A DNA stretch of 64,000 nucleotides from Lactuca virosa (GCA_928212115.1 CAKMRJ010005745.1:224123998-224187997); one strand, 5' to 3'; counted from the stretch's first letter, positions 44,146 through 56,300 are shown. Numbers and translations: made by a program. The notes: generated by a model from the sequence alone, not told the origin.

Positions 44146-45443
44146 ACATGCCAAATTCCATACGGCCCAAAGCCCTAGAGTCCAAAAAGGTGACCCAAAA
44201 TAAAGAAGGCCCATGTAGCGTACGCCCTGCATACCAACTTGTACGTCCTGCGTACGACCCATCGATGCGTAAGGTACAAATCGTCAAAGCAGGAAAATGG
44301 GGACTTCATGCATTATGCTGAGCGTACTCCTACGTACGCCCAACATACTAACCAGGTGACCACATCCTCACATTAAGAACTTATGATTAATACCAAACGT
44401 CCAAACGCAGATCTAACTTCATTTTAAGGTCTTAACACGTAAAGTTGGCGACTTTACTCCTTTATATGTCTTAATGGGACCTAAAACTTGTTTTTATCCA
44501 ACTAAGTCCATGACATGAACACCAACTCTCACATGGTTTATCCACACTCATCAAGATGACATTTTTATGCACTAACAACTTCAGAAATGCGAAGATCCAA
44601 CATTCTAAGCTCTTGGAGTGGCTCAAACTCACAAAAGATGACTTAAGGGACCATAATATACCCAAAACAAGCCCTAGGCCAGATCTAACACATAGATTTA
44701 CCAAGATAGAAACTTTATACCTTCAAATGCTAGAAAAATAGATGAAGAATCTGGATCTATGAGCTCCACTCCAACCAATGCTTGAACACCAAGCTCCTTA
44801 TTCTTTAAAGTGAGAAAAAATACCAAAGGTTAGCCACCAAAGCTCAAGAACACACAAGAACAAGATATGGTTTCGTATTTAGGGTTTAATGGGATGGAGG
44901 CTGAAGATAATAGGGTTTGAAGACGAGTTAAGGCCATTAAATAGGGTCCAAGACCCTAAATTAGGGTTTGCACCTGACTGGAGTACGCCCTGTGTACTCC
45001 TGGTATGCCCAACATACTCCAAAGGCCATCCGCGATCATTTAGCCTAGTACGCCTGGCGTACTCCCTGTACACCCAACGTACTAGACTTAACTCCAAAAC
45101 CACCACACTTTTGAAAGCCATAACTTCTTCATTCTAAGTCCGATTTCGACGATCCTTATATCCACGGAAAGGTAATGATAAGCTCTACAATCCTATAAAT
45201 TCTCCTTTATCTTAAAACGTTCCGAACTTAAATCCAAAATTCATAAAAGGCCCAAACTTTCACTTTATAGTTATACCCTTGGGCTCCAAAACACAAAACG
45301 AACTCTCGGATCACCTAATCTACATTATCCACATACAAAGGGGGTCTAAATCTATCTATCTCCCCCAAGGCCCAAAGCCTTGTGATAACTGATCTTCGGA
45401 TCACGGCCTCGCATTATGAAACGATTCAAAACATGGTGTTACA
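44146..45443 (-). repeat. Right part of solo LTR S2
   Basis: This is the continuation of 32861-33674 after removal of G. GTAC-type words are at 44220 and 44241 (21 apart), and a quartet starts at 44983, 45003, 45048 and 45068 (20, 45, 20). The segment TAAATAGGGTCC precedes the quartet as in E, S1 and G. It ends GGTGTTACA at 45443. Confidence 0.8.
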
Positions 45444-45448
45444 TTTTG

Positions 45449-46890
45449 CTTGAGAGCAAGCAAAAGTAAAGTGTGGGTATTTTGATATGTGTATATTTAA
45501 TCATATATATATTGTGCATTTTCTTAATACTTTTAGCTATATTTATGCTCATTATAGTACAAAAGGTACTTAATTTGTTTAAATTCTGTTTTGTAGCAAC
45601 GAATACATGCTCGGGATGAAAAGGAAGCAATTGCGGAGCTGGAAGTTGGAATTTTGGACCAAGTCAATCGAAGTCAAAGGATATCAAGAAATCTGAAGAC
45701 CACAACGTGGGATCCATAGCCACGCCATGGGGTGTTGGTTTTTCCCGATCTGACAATGCCTTGCTGATTACGCGTTTTAAGCAGTCGCCATGCCATGTAG
45801 CCTATCTGCCATGGCGTGGGAGGTGATTTTTGGCAACTATTTATACTTCATTTTGGATCTTAACCCCAACTTATGCTGGAAGTTTTTGATGACATTTGGA
45901 GGCCAGAAAACTTCCCTTGGAGGTTTTGGAACGTAAAAATCGAATTGAAGCTTGATTTTGAAGGGATCTAAAGGCAACATTACTCTTAATTATTCTATTG
46001 CTTTGATTTAATCATGTTTGTCAAAGTGATTTTCATTTTTACTTGTTTGTTTCTAGTAGTTATGGGCTAAATACCCTAACTTTCGTTTAGAATAGATGAT
46101 CTTGCATACTATGTGTTGATTGAGTGGATTTGGATTATAGTTAATTGCTTATTTATTATGGTTTCTTGTTAAAAAAATCCTTTTATGTTGATGAAAACTT
46201 CTTTTCTGTTTATTGCTGAGTTTAATTGAGATTTGATGAACTAGCTTTCTTAGTTGACTTGAATCTTATGATTTTGTGAGTAATAAGGTTATAGGACTAG
46301 TGTTTTGACCAAAAACCTAGGATTAAATAGAAAAGTGGGTAAATTGATATGAAAGTTAATATATGAAGAACAATCATATATTGTATTGATGTAAATCAAA
46401 TTACAAGTCTTCCATAATTCGAACTTCACACTAGTTTTCTAATTAATGTGTTCACTTGATCACTGATGAATGAATTTGTTAAGCTAAAGGATTAGTGTTC
46501 TGATCATAATTCTAATCAATCTAGGAATCAGTAAACAACCACTCTATAATCCATTGCACTTTCCACGAAGTCAACCATAGGAGCAAGTGAATCACATCTA
46601 AATGAAACTCTCTTTAATATCTTGAATTAAAATTGTTTTCTTGTTCCTTCTTTTGTCTAAAGTATTTCTTTGCTAGTTGTTTTTAAGTTTCTAGAATAGA
46701 AAAATTAGAAAAATCCCTATTTAATTGCTTATTTTACTTAGATAACTTTAGTAGATAATTTTTAGCTGTTATTTCCGTTTCCTGTGTTCGATATGCGACT
46801 TGCCTGAACTATCCTATTAATCGATTTGGTATACTGCATATCTGTGTTGGTTAGTCTAGATTAGTTGGTTTAAAACTAGTACTTATATTA
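45449..46890 (+). repeat. Athila 3' purine tract and 3' LTR
   Basis: The purine-rich GAGAGCAAGCAAAAGTAAAG precedes TGTGGGTATTTTG at about 45472, taken as the LTR start. Four CCACGCC-type words start at 45700, 45720, 45788 and 45809 (distances 20, 68, 21), the same pattern as at 31127-31246. The stretch 46725-46790 matches the 5' LTR end at 15744. The exact LTR end is uncertain. A further pair, CCACGCCGTGG at 46903 and 46925, lies just beyond. Confidence 0.65.
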
Positions 46891-46921
46891 CACATCACAT
46901 GGCCACGCCGTGGTAAGCAAC

Positions 46922-47860
46922 CTACCACGCCGTGGCTAAAGATTTTCCCCAAAACATCATCCTCATAATCCTTAAGATTTTCCCCGAAACAACATCCTCA
47001 TAATCCTTAGGAGCAGACTTCGAAGGAATTGTATTCAAGATGTAGACCACTGTTTTTAATGCCTTGGTCCATAAAAGTTTGGGAAAGTTAGTGTTTGCAA
47101 GCATACTTTGCACTAGTTTTTGTAAACTTTTATGGACCAAAGCATTAAAAACGGTGGTCTACATCTTGAATACAATTCCTTAAATGTTTGTTCCTAAATT
47201 TTCATATGAGATTTGGATAAGAAGGAAACTAAGCTTAAGGAATTTAAATGTGTGGGATGTTTGACCTAGACAAAATTCTAGAATCCTTAGTTGCAGAAGC
47301 TCAACATGAAAACTATAAGTTACTTCGTCATTAGTTATCCTTAAATCTTTAAAGTTTACCTATTAATGTTCTGTCACATAGTACGTGGATTTTAGAAATG
47401 AAGTATGCCATATTTCTTGAGAATGTCAACATCAATGGGGAGTGGTTTACCGAGAGATTTTGACCTCCAAGAATCTTCAAATATTATTCAAGTGCCCGTT
47501 ACGATTAGCACTCTATTAGGAGATTCAAGTTTTGCCTTTTGAAAAAGACCATTCAAATGCAAAGGTAAATGAAAGACCACAAAATGAACTCACTCAATTA
47601 ATTGACATTGAAACCCATGAAACTTAATAGCCTATAAAACATTTTTATGATGTAGGCGACCCATAAATTTTGACGATTACATAACGCCGATCTTGACATA
47701 GGAAATGAATTGACCGTGTCACGAATAGTGATGCGATAAATTGTGATCATTTAACTCTGTCGGATGAAGTTGTGATTGAAGAGCTAAATCGTAGCGAAAT
47801 ATTCTGAAGACCACACTAATGAGTTATTTTCCAACATATAGATGGTCTGATAAGCAATTT
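46922..47860. pseudogene. Copia integrase fragments in a fold-back arrangement
   Basis: On the minus strand 46922-47140 reads LLWTKALKTVVYILNTIPSK, part of a copia integrase. On the plus strand from 47124 the same peptide is encoded again. It continues, with shifts, through YEIWIRRKLSLRNLNVWDV (about 47205-47265) and AIFLENVNINGEWFTER (about 47410-47460). The two copies form an inverted repeat. Beyond 47500 the copia signal fades. A 35-bp tandem duplication (ATCATCCTCATAATCCTT) lies at about 46940-47010. Confidence 0.7.
47023..47181. repeat. Perfect-ended inverted repeat, 58-bp arms, 43-base loop
   Basis: Arms are 47023-47080 and 47124-47181, with 56 of 58 bases pairing. The RNA of either strand could form a long hairpin. 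It arose from two head-to-head copies of one copia integrase segment. Confidence 0.85.
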
Positions 47861-48732
47861 AACTAATGTCAATGGTGATGTAATTCGTTTGAAATTACAA
47901 TATTGTATACCATATCTAAAAAATTCTAAATAAAATTAATTTAACTATATAAACAAACATGTAGAACAATAAAAATACATCTTTGCTGAAAACAGTACCG
48001 AATTTATAAAGTTAATGTGACAATAATCAAAATATAGAGTTTTTCTAAGGTCACAATCGAGTGTTCCCCACCAGATAACAACCGATGAGAATATGGTATA
48101 TCTTCAATGTCACAATCGAGTCTACCCCACCACATAGACTGCTTCGAATTTTGACAAAACTTGGAACCACTATCTCCCCAAAATCATCTATCTTCATACT
48201 TTATTTAATATTATTTGCTTTTCTATTGAAATCGGTGCAAAGATTCCATATCATCTTTTAATAATCTTGCATACGATTATGTTTAGAGTATTCAAAAGTT
48301 TTAATCATTTAACATTGATATAAATCATCTTTTAGCTTCCAATTATTTATTCGTGCTTATAATATTTGCATCGACCATCATGTTACGGTTTACTTTTCCT
48401 CTTAAACGGCTTAATTTCCATATAATTATGGGAACAACAATTATAAAAGCAAAACCTTAATTATGTTTTTTAATAAAAAAATCTAACTAATATTCAATTT
48501 TTTGTTCCTGCTTCCAAACCATAAAAAAGAAAGATGTTTTATCGTGTTTATTGATTGTATCTTTTTCTCTGTTCTGAACCACCAAAACATCCACCACATA
48601 TTTTTTTGGATAGGACCAATGTTCTAAAAAGCTTGTCATGGTTTCGTTATGGTTCTAAGGCTTGTACTTGCCGTCGAGCTTTGACAAAATGTCGTCTTAA
48701 GTCATATATGTATATTAAAATGAATAATAATA

Positions 48733-48735
<3 letters not shown>
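47861..48735. other. AT-rich stretch with no recognised gene
   Basis: The phrase GTCACAATCGAGT followed by CCCCACCA occurs twice (about 48051 and 48111). A segment near 48640-48700 resembles one near 52095-52200 on the other side of the repeat block. Nothing else is recognised. Confidence 0.5.

Positions 48736-48820
<85 letters not shown>
48735..48820. repeat. Compound (TA)n(GA)n microsatellite
   Basis: About 54 bases of TA are followed by about 32 bases of GA. Any open frame through it only translates the repeat. Confidence 0.95.
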
Positions 48821-48823
<3 letters not shown>

Positions 48824-49334
48824 AGTTCAAATGTTTCTCACATCTATTGTGTGCTAGAATGCACCAATAGGAATTTAGTATTAATTATATGTATATTAAA
48901 TGTTATCCATACTTATAACTCATTTTTATGGAAACTAATTAAATTCTGCATTAATGTCAACAATAATATTCTTTCAGAATGAATTCATATATAGAAGAAT
49001 GAGAGTGTATTACAGCAGAATGAGAGTGTATTCTCATTTTTCATATTCCATTCAATTTTATTGTATTTTAAGTGAGTGAGTCCTGAAACAAAATACGAAC
49101 TCATATATAAAAACCTAGATGCGAATTAATTCTAAAAGAATGTTATTGCTGACATTAATGACAGATTTAATTAGTTTCCATAAAAGAGAATTATAATTAT
49201 GGATATCATTTAATATACATATAATTATGGAAATCATTTAATATCTATATTTATTTAATTAAATAATTATTTAATTTACTAAATTACTATTGGTGCATTC
49301 TAGCACACAATAAATGTAAGAAACAAAATCACCT
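48820..49334. mobile_element. Long inverted-repeat element (MITE-like)
   Basis: The ends GGTAAGTTCAAATGTTTCTC and AGAAACAAAATCACCT are related inverted repeats. The inner phrase TATTGTGTGCTAGAATGCAC is exactly complementary to that at about 49290-49312. A second inner pair (GAAACTAATTAAATTCTGC / TTTAATTAGTTTCC) extends the fold-back to about 150 bases per arm. No coding frame and no clear target-site duplication are seen, so the class (possibly Mutator-like) is unsure. Confidence 0.65.
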
Positions 49335-49349
49335 AGCACTATATATATA

Positions 49350-50667
49350 CTAGGCGAATGCCCGCGCGTTGCGCAGAAACACCTATATAGTTGAAGGTTT
49401 TACAAATATATGTTTTTTTTTTAAATATGACAATAACCTTGTTGTTAAATTTGATATAATAATTTGTATACTAAATTGATATAATATATTTATTATTTTG
49501 AATTATATCATAATATATACATCTATTATAACTGCATAATCTCAATCGTTTGAATGACTTCTATTCGCGAGTTACACATGAATAAAATTAAATATAATAT
49601 ATGGTTAAATGTTATTTATAGTTGTTTTTATTGTTAATTAACTTTTTAAATTTTATTTGCTTAATGTTTTTATTTGTATCATCAGAATTATTTAAAACAT
49701 CAAACATTGTTTTTTGATTTTAAAGGTAACAATATAATAATTTATATAAAGTTATTTTTAACTATTGTTATTGTAAGTTATTTTAAGCTATTTATTTGAA
49801 AACTGTAAACCATTATAAAAATATCTTTAGGAAATATTTTAGTTAAATTGAGATTACAATTTAGTTTTTGCATTTATTACTATAATTTATCACTTTTAAC
49901 TATTTACAAAATATTTTTTGGTTTTTTAAGTGGAACTAAAATTTATATTTAAGTTGACACTGTAATGTATTTAAATCAACAATTTAAGTATTTTGTCCAA
50001 ACTGTTCAAAAGTTATAGCTTTAAACTGAAAATGGTTTACATACAACAATATTTTAAATCTAATAAATTAATTATAATATGTTCAAAGTTAAAGACATAA
50101 CTTTATAAGTAGAAGTAAAGATATTATTTTAAAATTGAAATTTAGTTTATTTATGATTACACTTTTGGTTTGATATTTATTTAGCTTTATTAACCAACTT
50201 ATAATGATTATTAGAAAGACACTACAATTTATCACTTTTAACTATTTACAAAATATTTTTTGGGTTGTTTAAATTAAACTAAAATTTATATTTAAGTTGA
50301 CCCTGTAATGTTATATTTAAATTAATAATTGAAGTATTTTATACAAATTGTTCCAAAATTATATCTTTAAAATGATAATAGTTTACATCCAACAATATAC
50401 TAAAACTAATAAATTAAGTATAATATGTTAAAAGTTAAGAAACATAACTTATAAGTAGAAGTAAAGATATTATTTTAATATTGAAATTTAGTTTATATAT
50501 GATTACACTTTAGGTTTGATATTTATTTTGCCTTATTAAACAACTTATAATATTATTGGAAAGAAATTGAAAAGTCATGGGAGTTTCAAATAAATGTGGT
50601 GAAAGGAAAAATGCATGGGAGTTTCAAATGAATGTGGTGAAAGGAAAAATGTTTCCTTTATAAGTAT
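49350..50667 (-). mobile_element. Helitron-like element, copy 1
   Basis: On the minus strand the element ends with a GC hairpin (GCGCAACGCGC within CTGCGCAACGCGCGGG), then CATTCGCCTAG followed by T. This is the Helitron 3' pattern of hairpin plus CTRR inserted before T. The interior is AT-rich without coding frames. The far end near 50640-50667 (GGAAAAATGTTTCCTTTATAAGTA) matches that of copy 2. A 5' TC start is not evident, so the assignment is moderate. Confidence 0.5.
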
Positions 50668-50668
50668 A

Positions 50669-50786
50669 CTAGACGAATTCCCGCGTGTTACGCAGCAAAG
50701 ATTAAAAATATATTGTTAAAATATTGAAAAATATATGTTTAAAATGGTTATGTTATTGACATTAACTTTGAGATAATATTTTTACA

Positions 50787-50842
<56 letters not shown>

Positions 50843-52010
50843 CTCAATTATTTTGAACAATAATATTCATTGACATCAACCCACATTCCTCATTAATATA
50901 ATCAAATATAATTATCTATTTAGTATTATTTTTAACAATTATTATTACTGATTAATTATATTTTTACTTATGCGATCATTTTCTAATTTCAATAATGATG
51001 TTAATTTAAAATACAATTTATTTATAGTTAAATGTAATTTATAATTTGATGTTATTATCATTTAAAATTGTTATTCTTTAATTTTAAACCACTTATTATT
51101 AATAATAAGTTAAAGAAGACTTTTAAGAAAAACTTAATATTATTATTAAAATGTGAAAATATACTAAATAACAAAGTGATAAGATAGACAATCTGAATTT
51201 TAAAAGAGACTTGCATGGATAATATGACAAATCCATGTAATTTGATTTTATTATTTATAATTATTGCTTATTAATTTTAAAACCACTTGTTATTTTTAAT
51301 AAGTGAAAGAAACTTTTAAAAAGCACTTATTATTATAATTAAAATGTTAAACATATACTAAAATATAAAGTGATAATATAGATAATTTGCATTTTAAAAA
51401 AGGCTTACATGGATAATATGGATAATATGACATATACTAAAATATAAAGTGATAATATAGACAATTTGCATTTTAAAAGAAGCAACATGAACATACAAAC
51501 ATGTATACAATAGTTAATTAAATATTATATATCACCTTTCATAATATATGATCGATAACATGAATCTAATCTAATTTACATTAAAATTTCAACCACAACA
51601 TACAATGCTATTATTAAAAGAATACTTAAATCAAGAAAATACAAAAAAGAATTAGTATATAACAAACTTACAAATTAAAAACTTCAACATAATAACATGG
51701 CTCGAAAAATTGTTCAAAGCCCTCAAACCAACACAAAGAACTTTAAACTTGTTTTCTTTGTGAATTTTGTATGTGATTTGTATTTGTGTGTCTACTAAAA
51801 AAGATTGACATTTTTATAGTAGAGTATCCATTAATTGTTTATTAAATATATTATATAAGTTATAAAACCTTTGAATTATTAATCATTATTAAGAGACTTT
51901 TGAGTGGTATTCATTAAAATAGAAGGTTTCAAATGCATGAGGTGTTTGTAAATTTTTATGGGGGTTTCAAATGAATGAGGTTCAAGGAAAAATGCTAGCT
52001 TTATAAGTAT
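50669..52010 (-). mobile_element. Helitron-like element, copy 2
   Basis: The minus strand ends with a hairpin-like GCGTAACACGCGGG, then AATTCGTCTAG and T. It begins head to tail right after copy 1. The far end, GGAAAAATGCTAGCTTTATAAGTA, parallels copy 1, preceded in both by repeated GTTTCAAATGAATG(T/A)GG. Interior repeats occur near 51120-51180 and 51300-51490, and a TA run is at 50790-50841. Confidence 0.5.
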
Positions 52011-52013
52011 GTA

Positions 52014-52014
<1 letters not shown>

Positions 52015-52080
<66 letters not shown>
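52015..52080. repeat. (TA)n microsatellite
   Basis: About 66 bases of TA with one interruption. Together with the TA run at 48735 it brackets the block of mobile elements 48820-52010. Confidence 0.95.
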
Positions 52081-52084
<4 letters not shown>

Positions 52085-52199
52085 TATATACAAAATTGTC
52101 GCCTTAAGTCACGCCTTACAAACTACATGACGCACCACGGCTCTAAAAAGCTTGAGGCTTGACATTGCGGTCAAATCACGCCTTACGTTATTTAGAACC

Positions 52200-53110
52200 T
52201 TGGATATGACATTGGAGTCGAGTTCAACCAAGTGAAACATCTCCAACTTCTTCAAAATCCGAAATCAGTAAATTTATCCAAGTTACAATAGAATTCCATG
52301 TTTTATCATCAATTTCACACTTCACAAACAAATGAAACAATTCTTCAACTTCATATGTACAAGTTGGGCAAAGGACAAAGCCTCTTGTCTTAGGCCCCTC
52401 CCCAAATTGAATACCCGAGTTGGGATACCATTGACCAGAAATGAAAATCCGGCCAAATTCAAGCAAGCAATGATCCAACAAATTTATTTATCACCAAATC
52501 CCATGAAGTGCATAACTTGTTCCAGAAATTCCCAACATTCAAGCACTTTTTTTTAACAACTACATTTATTAATAGAAAAAGAAATCTAGCAAGGACCTAG
52601 AGAGCTAAAAAAATACATCAAGAAATAAGCAACAACTTTTTGAGCCACCGATGACCATCCACACTTTAGTTTATTCTTTTTATGCACTATCAAATTATAA
52701 GAAAAAGCGACTACACTATCAAATAAAACATGTTTCGTCAACTTAATTCTATAAAAAACCTGCGCAATTATGAACTTCCATACACACTATCAAGTGACGG
52801 AAATAATAGCATTGAATTTCAGTTTTTTGGCATGCTAAAATGAAAAGAATCCATCTAAGATTAAAGATATCGAACGCTAATCAAATGTGCCATAAGGATG
52901 TCGCACCATCTACAAATATTCTCCAAAAGAGTCTTGGCTATCTTATAGTGAATTAATAACATGATCCACCTAATTCGTACGAAGATGGCAAATAGGACAA
53001 AGATAAGTGAGTAAATCAATCCCTCTAAGCGGAAGGTTATCCTTTTTTTAGAAAGTCTATCCCAACCCACACGCCACATAAAACTATTTACCTTTTTAGG
53101 TAGCTAAAAG
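52200..53110 (-). pseudogene. LINE-type reverse transcriptase C-terminal fragments (zf-RVT)
   Basis: 52224-52481 reads LCPTCTYEVEELFHLFVKC with a Cys/His pattern, and DDKTWNSIVTWINL, matching the zinc-binding domain that follows the polymerase in plant L1-type elements. 52861-53079 reads WRVGWDRLSKKRITF and IAKTLLENICRWCDI, the same domain in a second, frameshifted copy. In another frame its Cys-Pro-Ile-Cys is still visible. Stops and shifts are frequent. No polymerase core is seen. Confidence 0.6.
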
Positions 53111-53870
53111 GTCAATCTATCTTTCCAGTATTACTAAAGCCAAAAAGATTTGGGAGAATGGTCAAGTAGATAACTAAACTTGATAATTACGATATAAAAT
53201 ACCTTTCAAGAACATTCATCAAAGGATAAGCAGTCATAGAAGTTTTAGTTGATTTGCCGCATGAAGAAGAATCCTAACACACTACCCAACTACTTGATAC
53301 ATAAACCTATAATACTGACCCGATATACCATGTAGCACCAGAAGAGACATGAGAAAATAATTGGATATTGTTTACAAATGAAGCCATAAGTAATAACAAG
53401 GCATGTATGGGGACTATGCTATCTTGTCCTAGCAGAGAAACAATAACACATACCATCTGATTTGATTTCCAAGATTCCAATACTAAGGTCGAGTATGAGG
53501 CCTTACTAGCAAGACTAAAGCTAGCATGCCATCTCAAAACAAACCATTTGATTGCATACAATGATTCCAAACCAAGTGAATAGTTCATATAAAGTATAGA
53601 ATTCACATATTCAGAAGTATCTATCCAATGAGCTTTTAGGTACTTTAAACATTCCAAATAAAACATATCCTAATGGCGAGAAACAAACAAGTAGACACCC
53701 TTTACAATATAACATCCACATCTTCCCCCACCTAACCAAAAAGGTATTAATATAAGTCTTATAAGAGCACAACACAATAAAGAAGAATGTTAGTGACATC
53801 AATGCACTCCTCAGCCGAGCACATGGATGACTCTCACCCATAACTACATTAAATGGTATTCTTCCTTAAG
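53111..53870 (-). pseudogene. Unidentified decayed coding-like region
   Basis: Two overlapping minus-strand frames (53307-53666, 119 residues; 53611-53841, 76 residues) are longer than chance would make likely here. Both are hydrophobic with no motif I recognise (for example LESLYAIKWFVLRWHASFSL). They may be a remnant of the LINE or of a host gene. I give no function. Confidence 0.3.
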
Positions 53871-54669
53871 ATGACAAGGAAGCTTAGAAAACAAGAGTCA
53901 AAACACCAATATTTGCCGTCTGACATTGAAAACTTTATAAAAAAGGGTACTTAATTCTCTGGCTAAGTTGTGTGGATCTTATGGAAGTCTACTATCTCTT
54001 AATAGCATCTTCAATGGTTACATTATGTTACGACTTAAAATAAGTTCCACCTCATCATTCCACTAATATTGATCTCTAAAAATTGTTATAATATAGATTG
54101 CTTTTATATTATTATTTGTTTCTCAAATGAAGATTACATACAAATATATAGATAAACTCTAAACCCTAAAGGATTTAGGCCTAAACCTTAAACCCCTCTA
54201 ATATCCCCCTCCCTCCAGTTTGATCGGGAAGACGATGAAACTGAAAAACAAAGAAAACAAAAACACAGAGAACATGAGCATGAGACATAAATGAAGGCAA
54301 TAGCTATAACTCCGGCGACGATGTTGTCTGAATTTGCTAGGGTTCCGGCAGGCGATGCAATAATAGGCGGATTTGGCGAAAATAAGAACTGGAACTTTGG
54401 TGAACTCGGCGCTGGAAGTTGCTAGAGTTCTGGCTAGAACGGGAGCTCCAACAAAGTTAGCGCCGAAAAAGTATAAGGTTTGGCAGGTTCTGACTTGCGT
54501 ACAAGACAGTGCAGAACACTCAAACCGATGAAAAAAATTGACAATATTGTCTTGATCTTGAATGGTTGAAACTTGATCTTGAAAGTCTTTCTGTGTAATT
54601 TTGATCTTGGAATGGACTCTGAGTTTTGAACTTTGATCTATGTTGTAAAGGATTGAAGAAATGCAATGA
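53871..54669. other. Unique-looking stretch with one small open frame
   Basis: A 44-codon frame at 54291-54425 (MKAIAITPATMLSEFARVPA and onward) is preceded by a long A-rich stretch. It lies in the least AT-rich part of this end of the window. No domain, splice logic or homologue is evident from sequence alone. The piece near 54001-54020 (AATAGCATCTTCAATGGTTA) resembles MITE ends, but no partner is seen. Confidence 0.3.
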
Positions 54670-56215
54670 AATTATATTATATTATCATTATAAAATTTAT
54701 ATTTTATAAACGAGAAGTTATTAAGTATTTAATAGTACTAAATAAATAAAAGAATATTTAAAACAAATATATAATTAAAATGATAAAATAAAATATGATT
54801 AAAACAGAAGGGGTTAGATGTACTAAGACATTTCAAAGTAGTCATCATTAAGCACAAATATGGTGGGTGCCCCACCTCTTCACCACACACAACCATATAG
54901 GTTGGTATATTTACTATTCTACATCATTATAGTTTTCTTATTTTTTTATTATTTAAATAAAAAAATTAATTATTAAAATGTAGAGAGAGATAGAAAGAGA
55001 AAGAGAAAGAGATAAAGAAAGAAAGAATATGATTGCGTGTCCTTAATTGTGGTAGTGGCAACAATCCACCACAATGATACAAGGCGGCGTTCACATTCTC
55101 AACATATTGCAATGTCAACGACAAATGTTGCTTGTTGTAAGTACTCCAAAAGGCCTAAGAAAAACCCATATTAAAAATATTATATTATTGTTATAAAATT
55201 TATATTTTATAAATGTGAAGTTATTAAATATTTAATAGGAACAATTAAAAACTATAATTAAAATGCTAGAAGGAAATATGATTAAAATAAAAGGGGTTAG
55301 ATGTACTAAAATATTCTGGAGTATTTATCATTAACCATACATATAGTGGGTGCCACATCATTGTCACCTTGTCACGACACAACCATATTAAATTGGTATA
55401 CTCACCATTCTACATCACTATAGTTATCTTATTATTATTATTATTTATTTAAACTAGATTATAACATGCGTTAAATGCGGGGAACGCATAAAGAACATAT
55501 AAATGTCTACAGATATTTCATAATAATTATTAATAAACGTTATGGTTATTGGTATTATTGAAATGTGTAGAACATACATTGAAATCGATAAATATCTATA
55601 ATCATTGAAGGACCTCTTTGTACCAATTTTTTTTTGTTTTATTAGTTGAACGACATTGTTCGTGACATATGAGTACCTTCAAAATCATAGATAATTACAT
55701 TAGTGTAATTTGACGAAAGATTGATGGGTAAAACATTAGGTACAAGACTTTTAGATTTTTTTTTCTTGAAAAAGATGAATCGTCAATTGAATCGATCATT
55801 TTGTTTTAGTGTTAATGTTGCTTATAAAAGTTAAATATAAATATATAGGCATATTGGTAAGTTTTATTATTTTATATGAGCAAAGTAATAATTATAATTG
55901 TGCAACATTATCTAAAAAATAAAAGTTTGAAATATTTTTGGAGGGAAAAAATCGGGATCATTAAAAATTTTTATATAAGGAAAATACAAATTTAGATTGG
56001 ATGAAATTATGGACGAAATTACTAACAAATATTATTTTGGAAGGAATTATATTTTGTAAGGTATAACACTATGACAAAATTCGAAACATGTATATTTGTT
56101 GTGTAAATTTATAAATTTTATTGTTACTATATAAAGATAAAACAAAGTACGTTGGTATGTTATACAAAATAAAAAAATTTAATCACTTTTTTTTAGTGTT
56201 ATTGTTGCTTATATA

Positions 56216-56218
<3 letters not shown>

Positions 56219-56298
<80 letters not shown>
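56219..56298. repeat. (TA)n microsatellite inside the Helitron
   Basis: An uninterrupted TA run of about 80 bases separates two of the three imperfect internal repeats. Confidence 0.95.

Positions 56299-56300
<2 letters not shown>

Larger units (their letters stand above)
32861..45443 (-). mobile_element. Solo LTR S2, split by gypsy element G
   Basis: Its outer ends are TGTAACATCC and GGTGTTACA, flanked by TTTTG. The left part (32861-33674) has hairpin words of the TCGGGCC...GCCCGA class near 33140-33370. The right part (44146-45443) continues the LTR with GCCC-rich text and GTAC-type palindromes. Together they are about 2.1 kb without primer-binding site, purine tract or coding sequence, so this is a solo LTR related to the E LTR. 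Element G inserted into it later. Confidence 0.8.
15744..46890 (+). mobile_element. Athila-type element in three pieces, carrying nested insertions
   Basis: Plus-strand order is LTR end and leader (15744-16062), gag (16063-17206), gag end to integrase (26666-30870), env-position gene (31777-32831) and 3' LTR (from about 45472). It is interrupted at 17206 by S1 and at 32860 by S2, each flanked by an exact 5-bp duplication. Sequence on either side of each insertion reads on in the expected order. Most of the 5' LTR is missing, so the element is not complete. The right limit is approximate. Confidence 0.8.

Noticed and set aside
54291..54425. 44-codon frame as a small host gene
   Set aside because: There is no supporting splice sites, domain or second copy. 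It is kept only as a remark in the feature covering this stretch.
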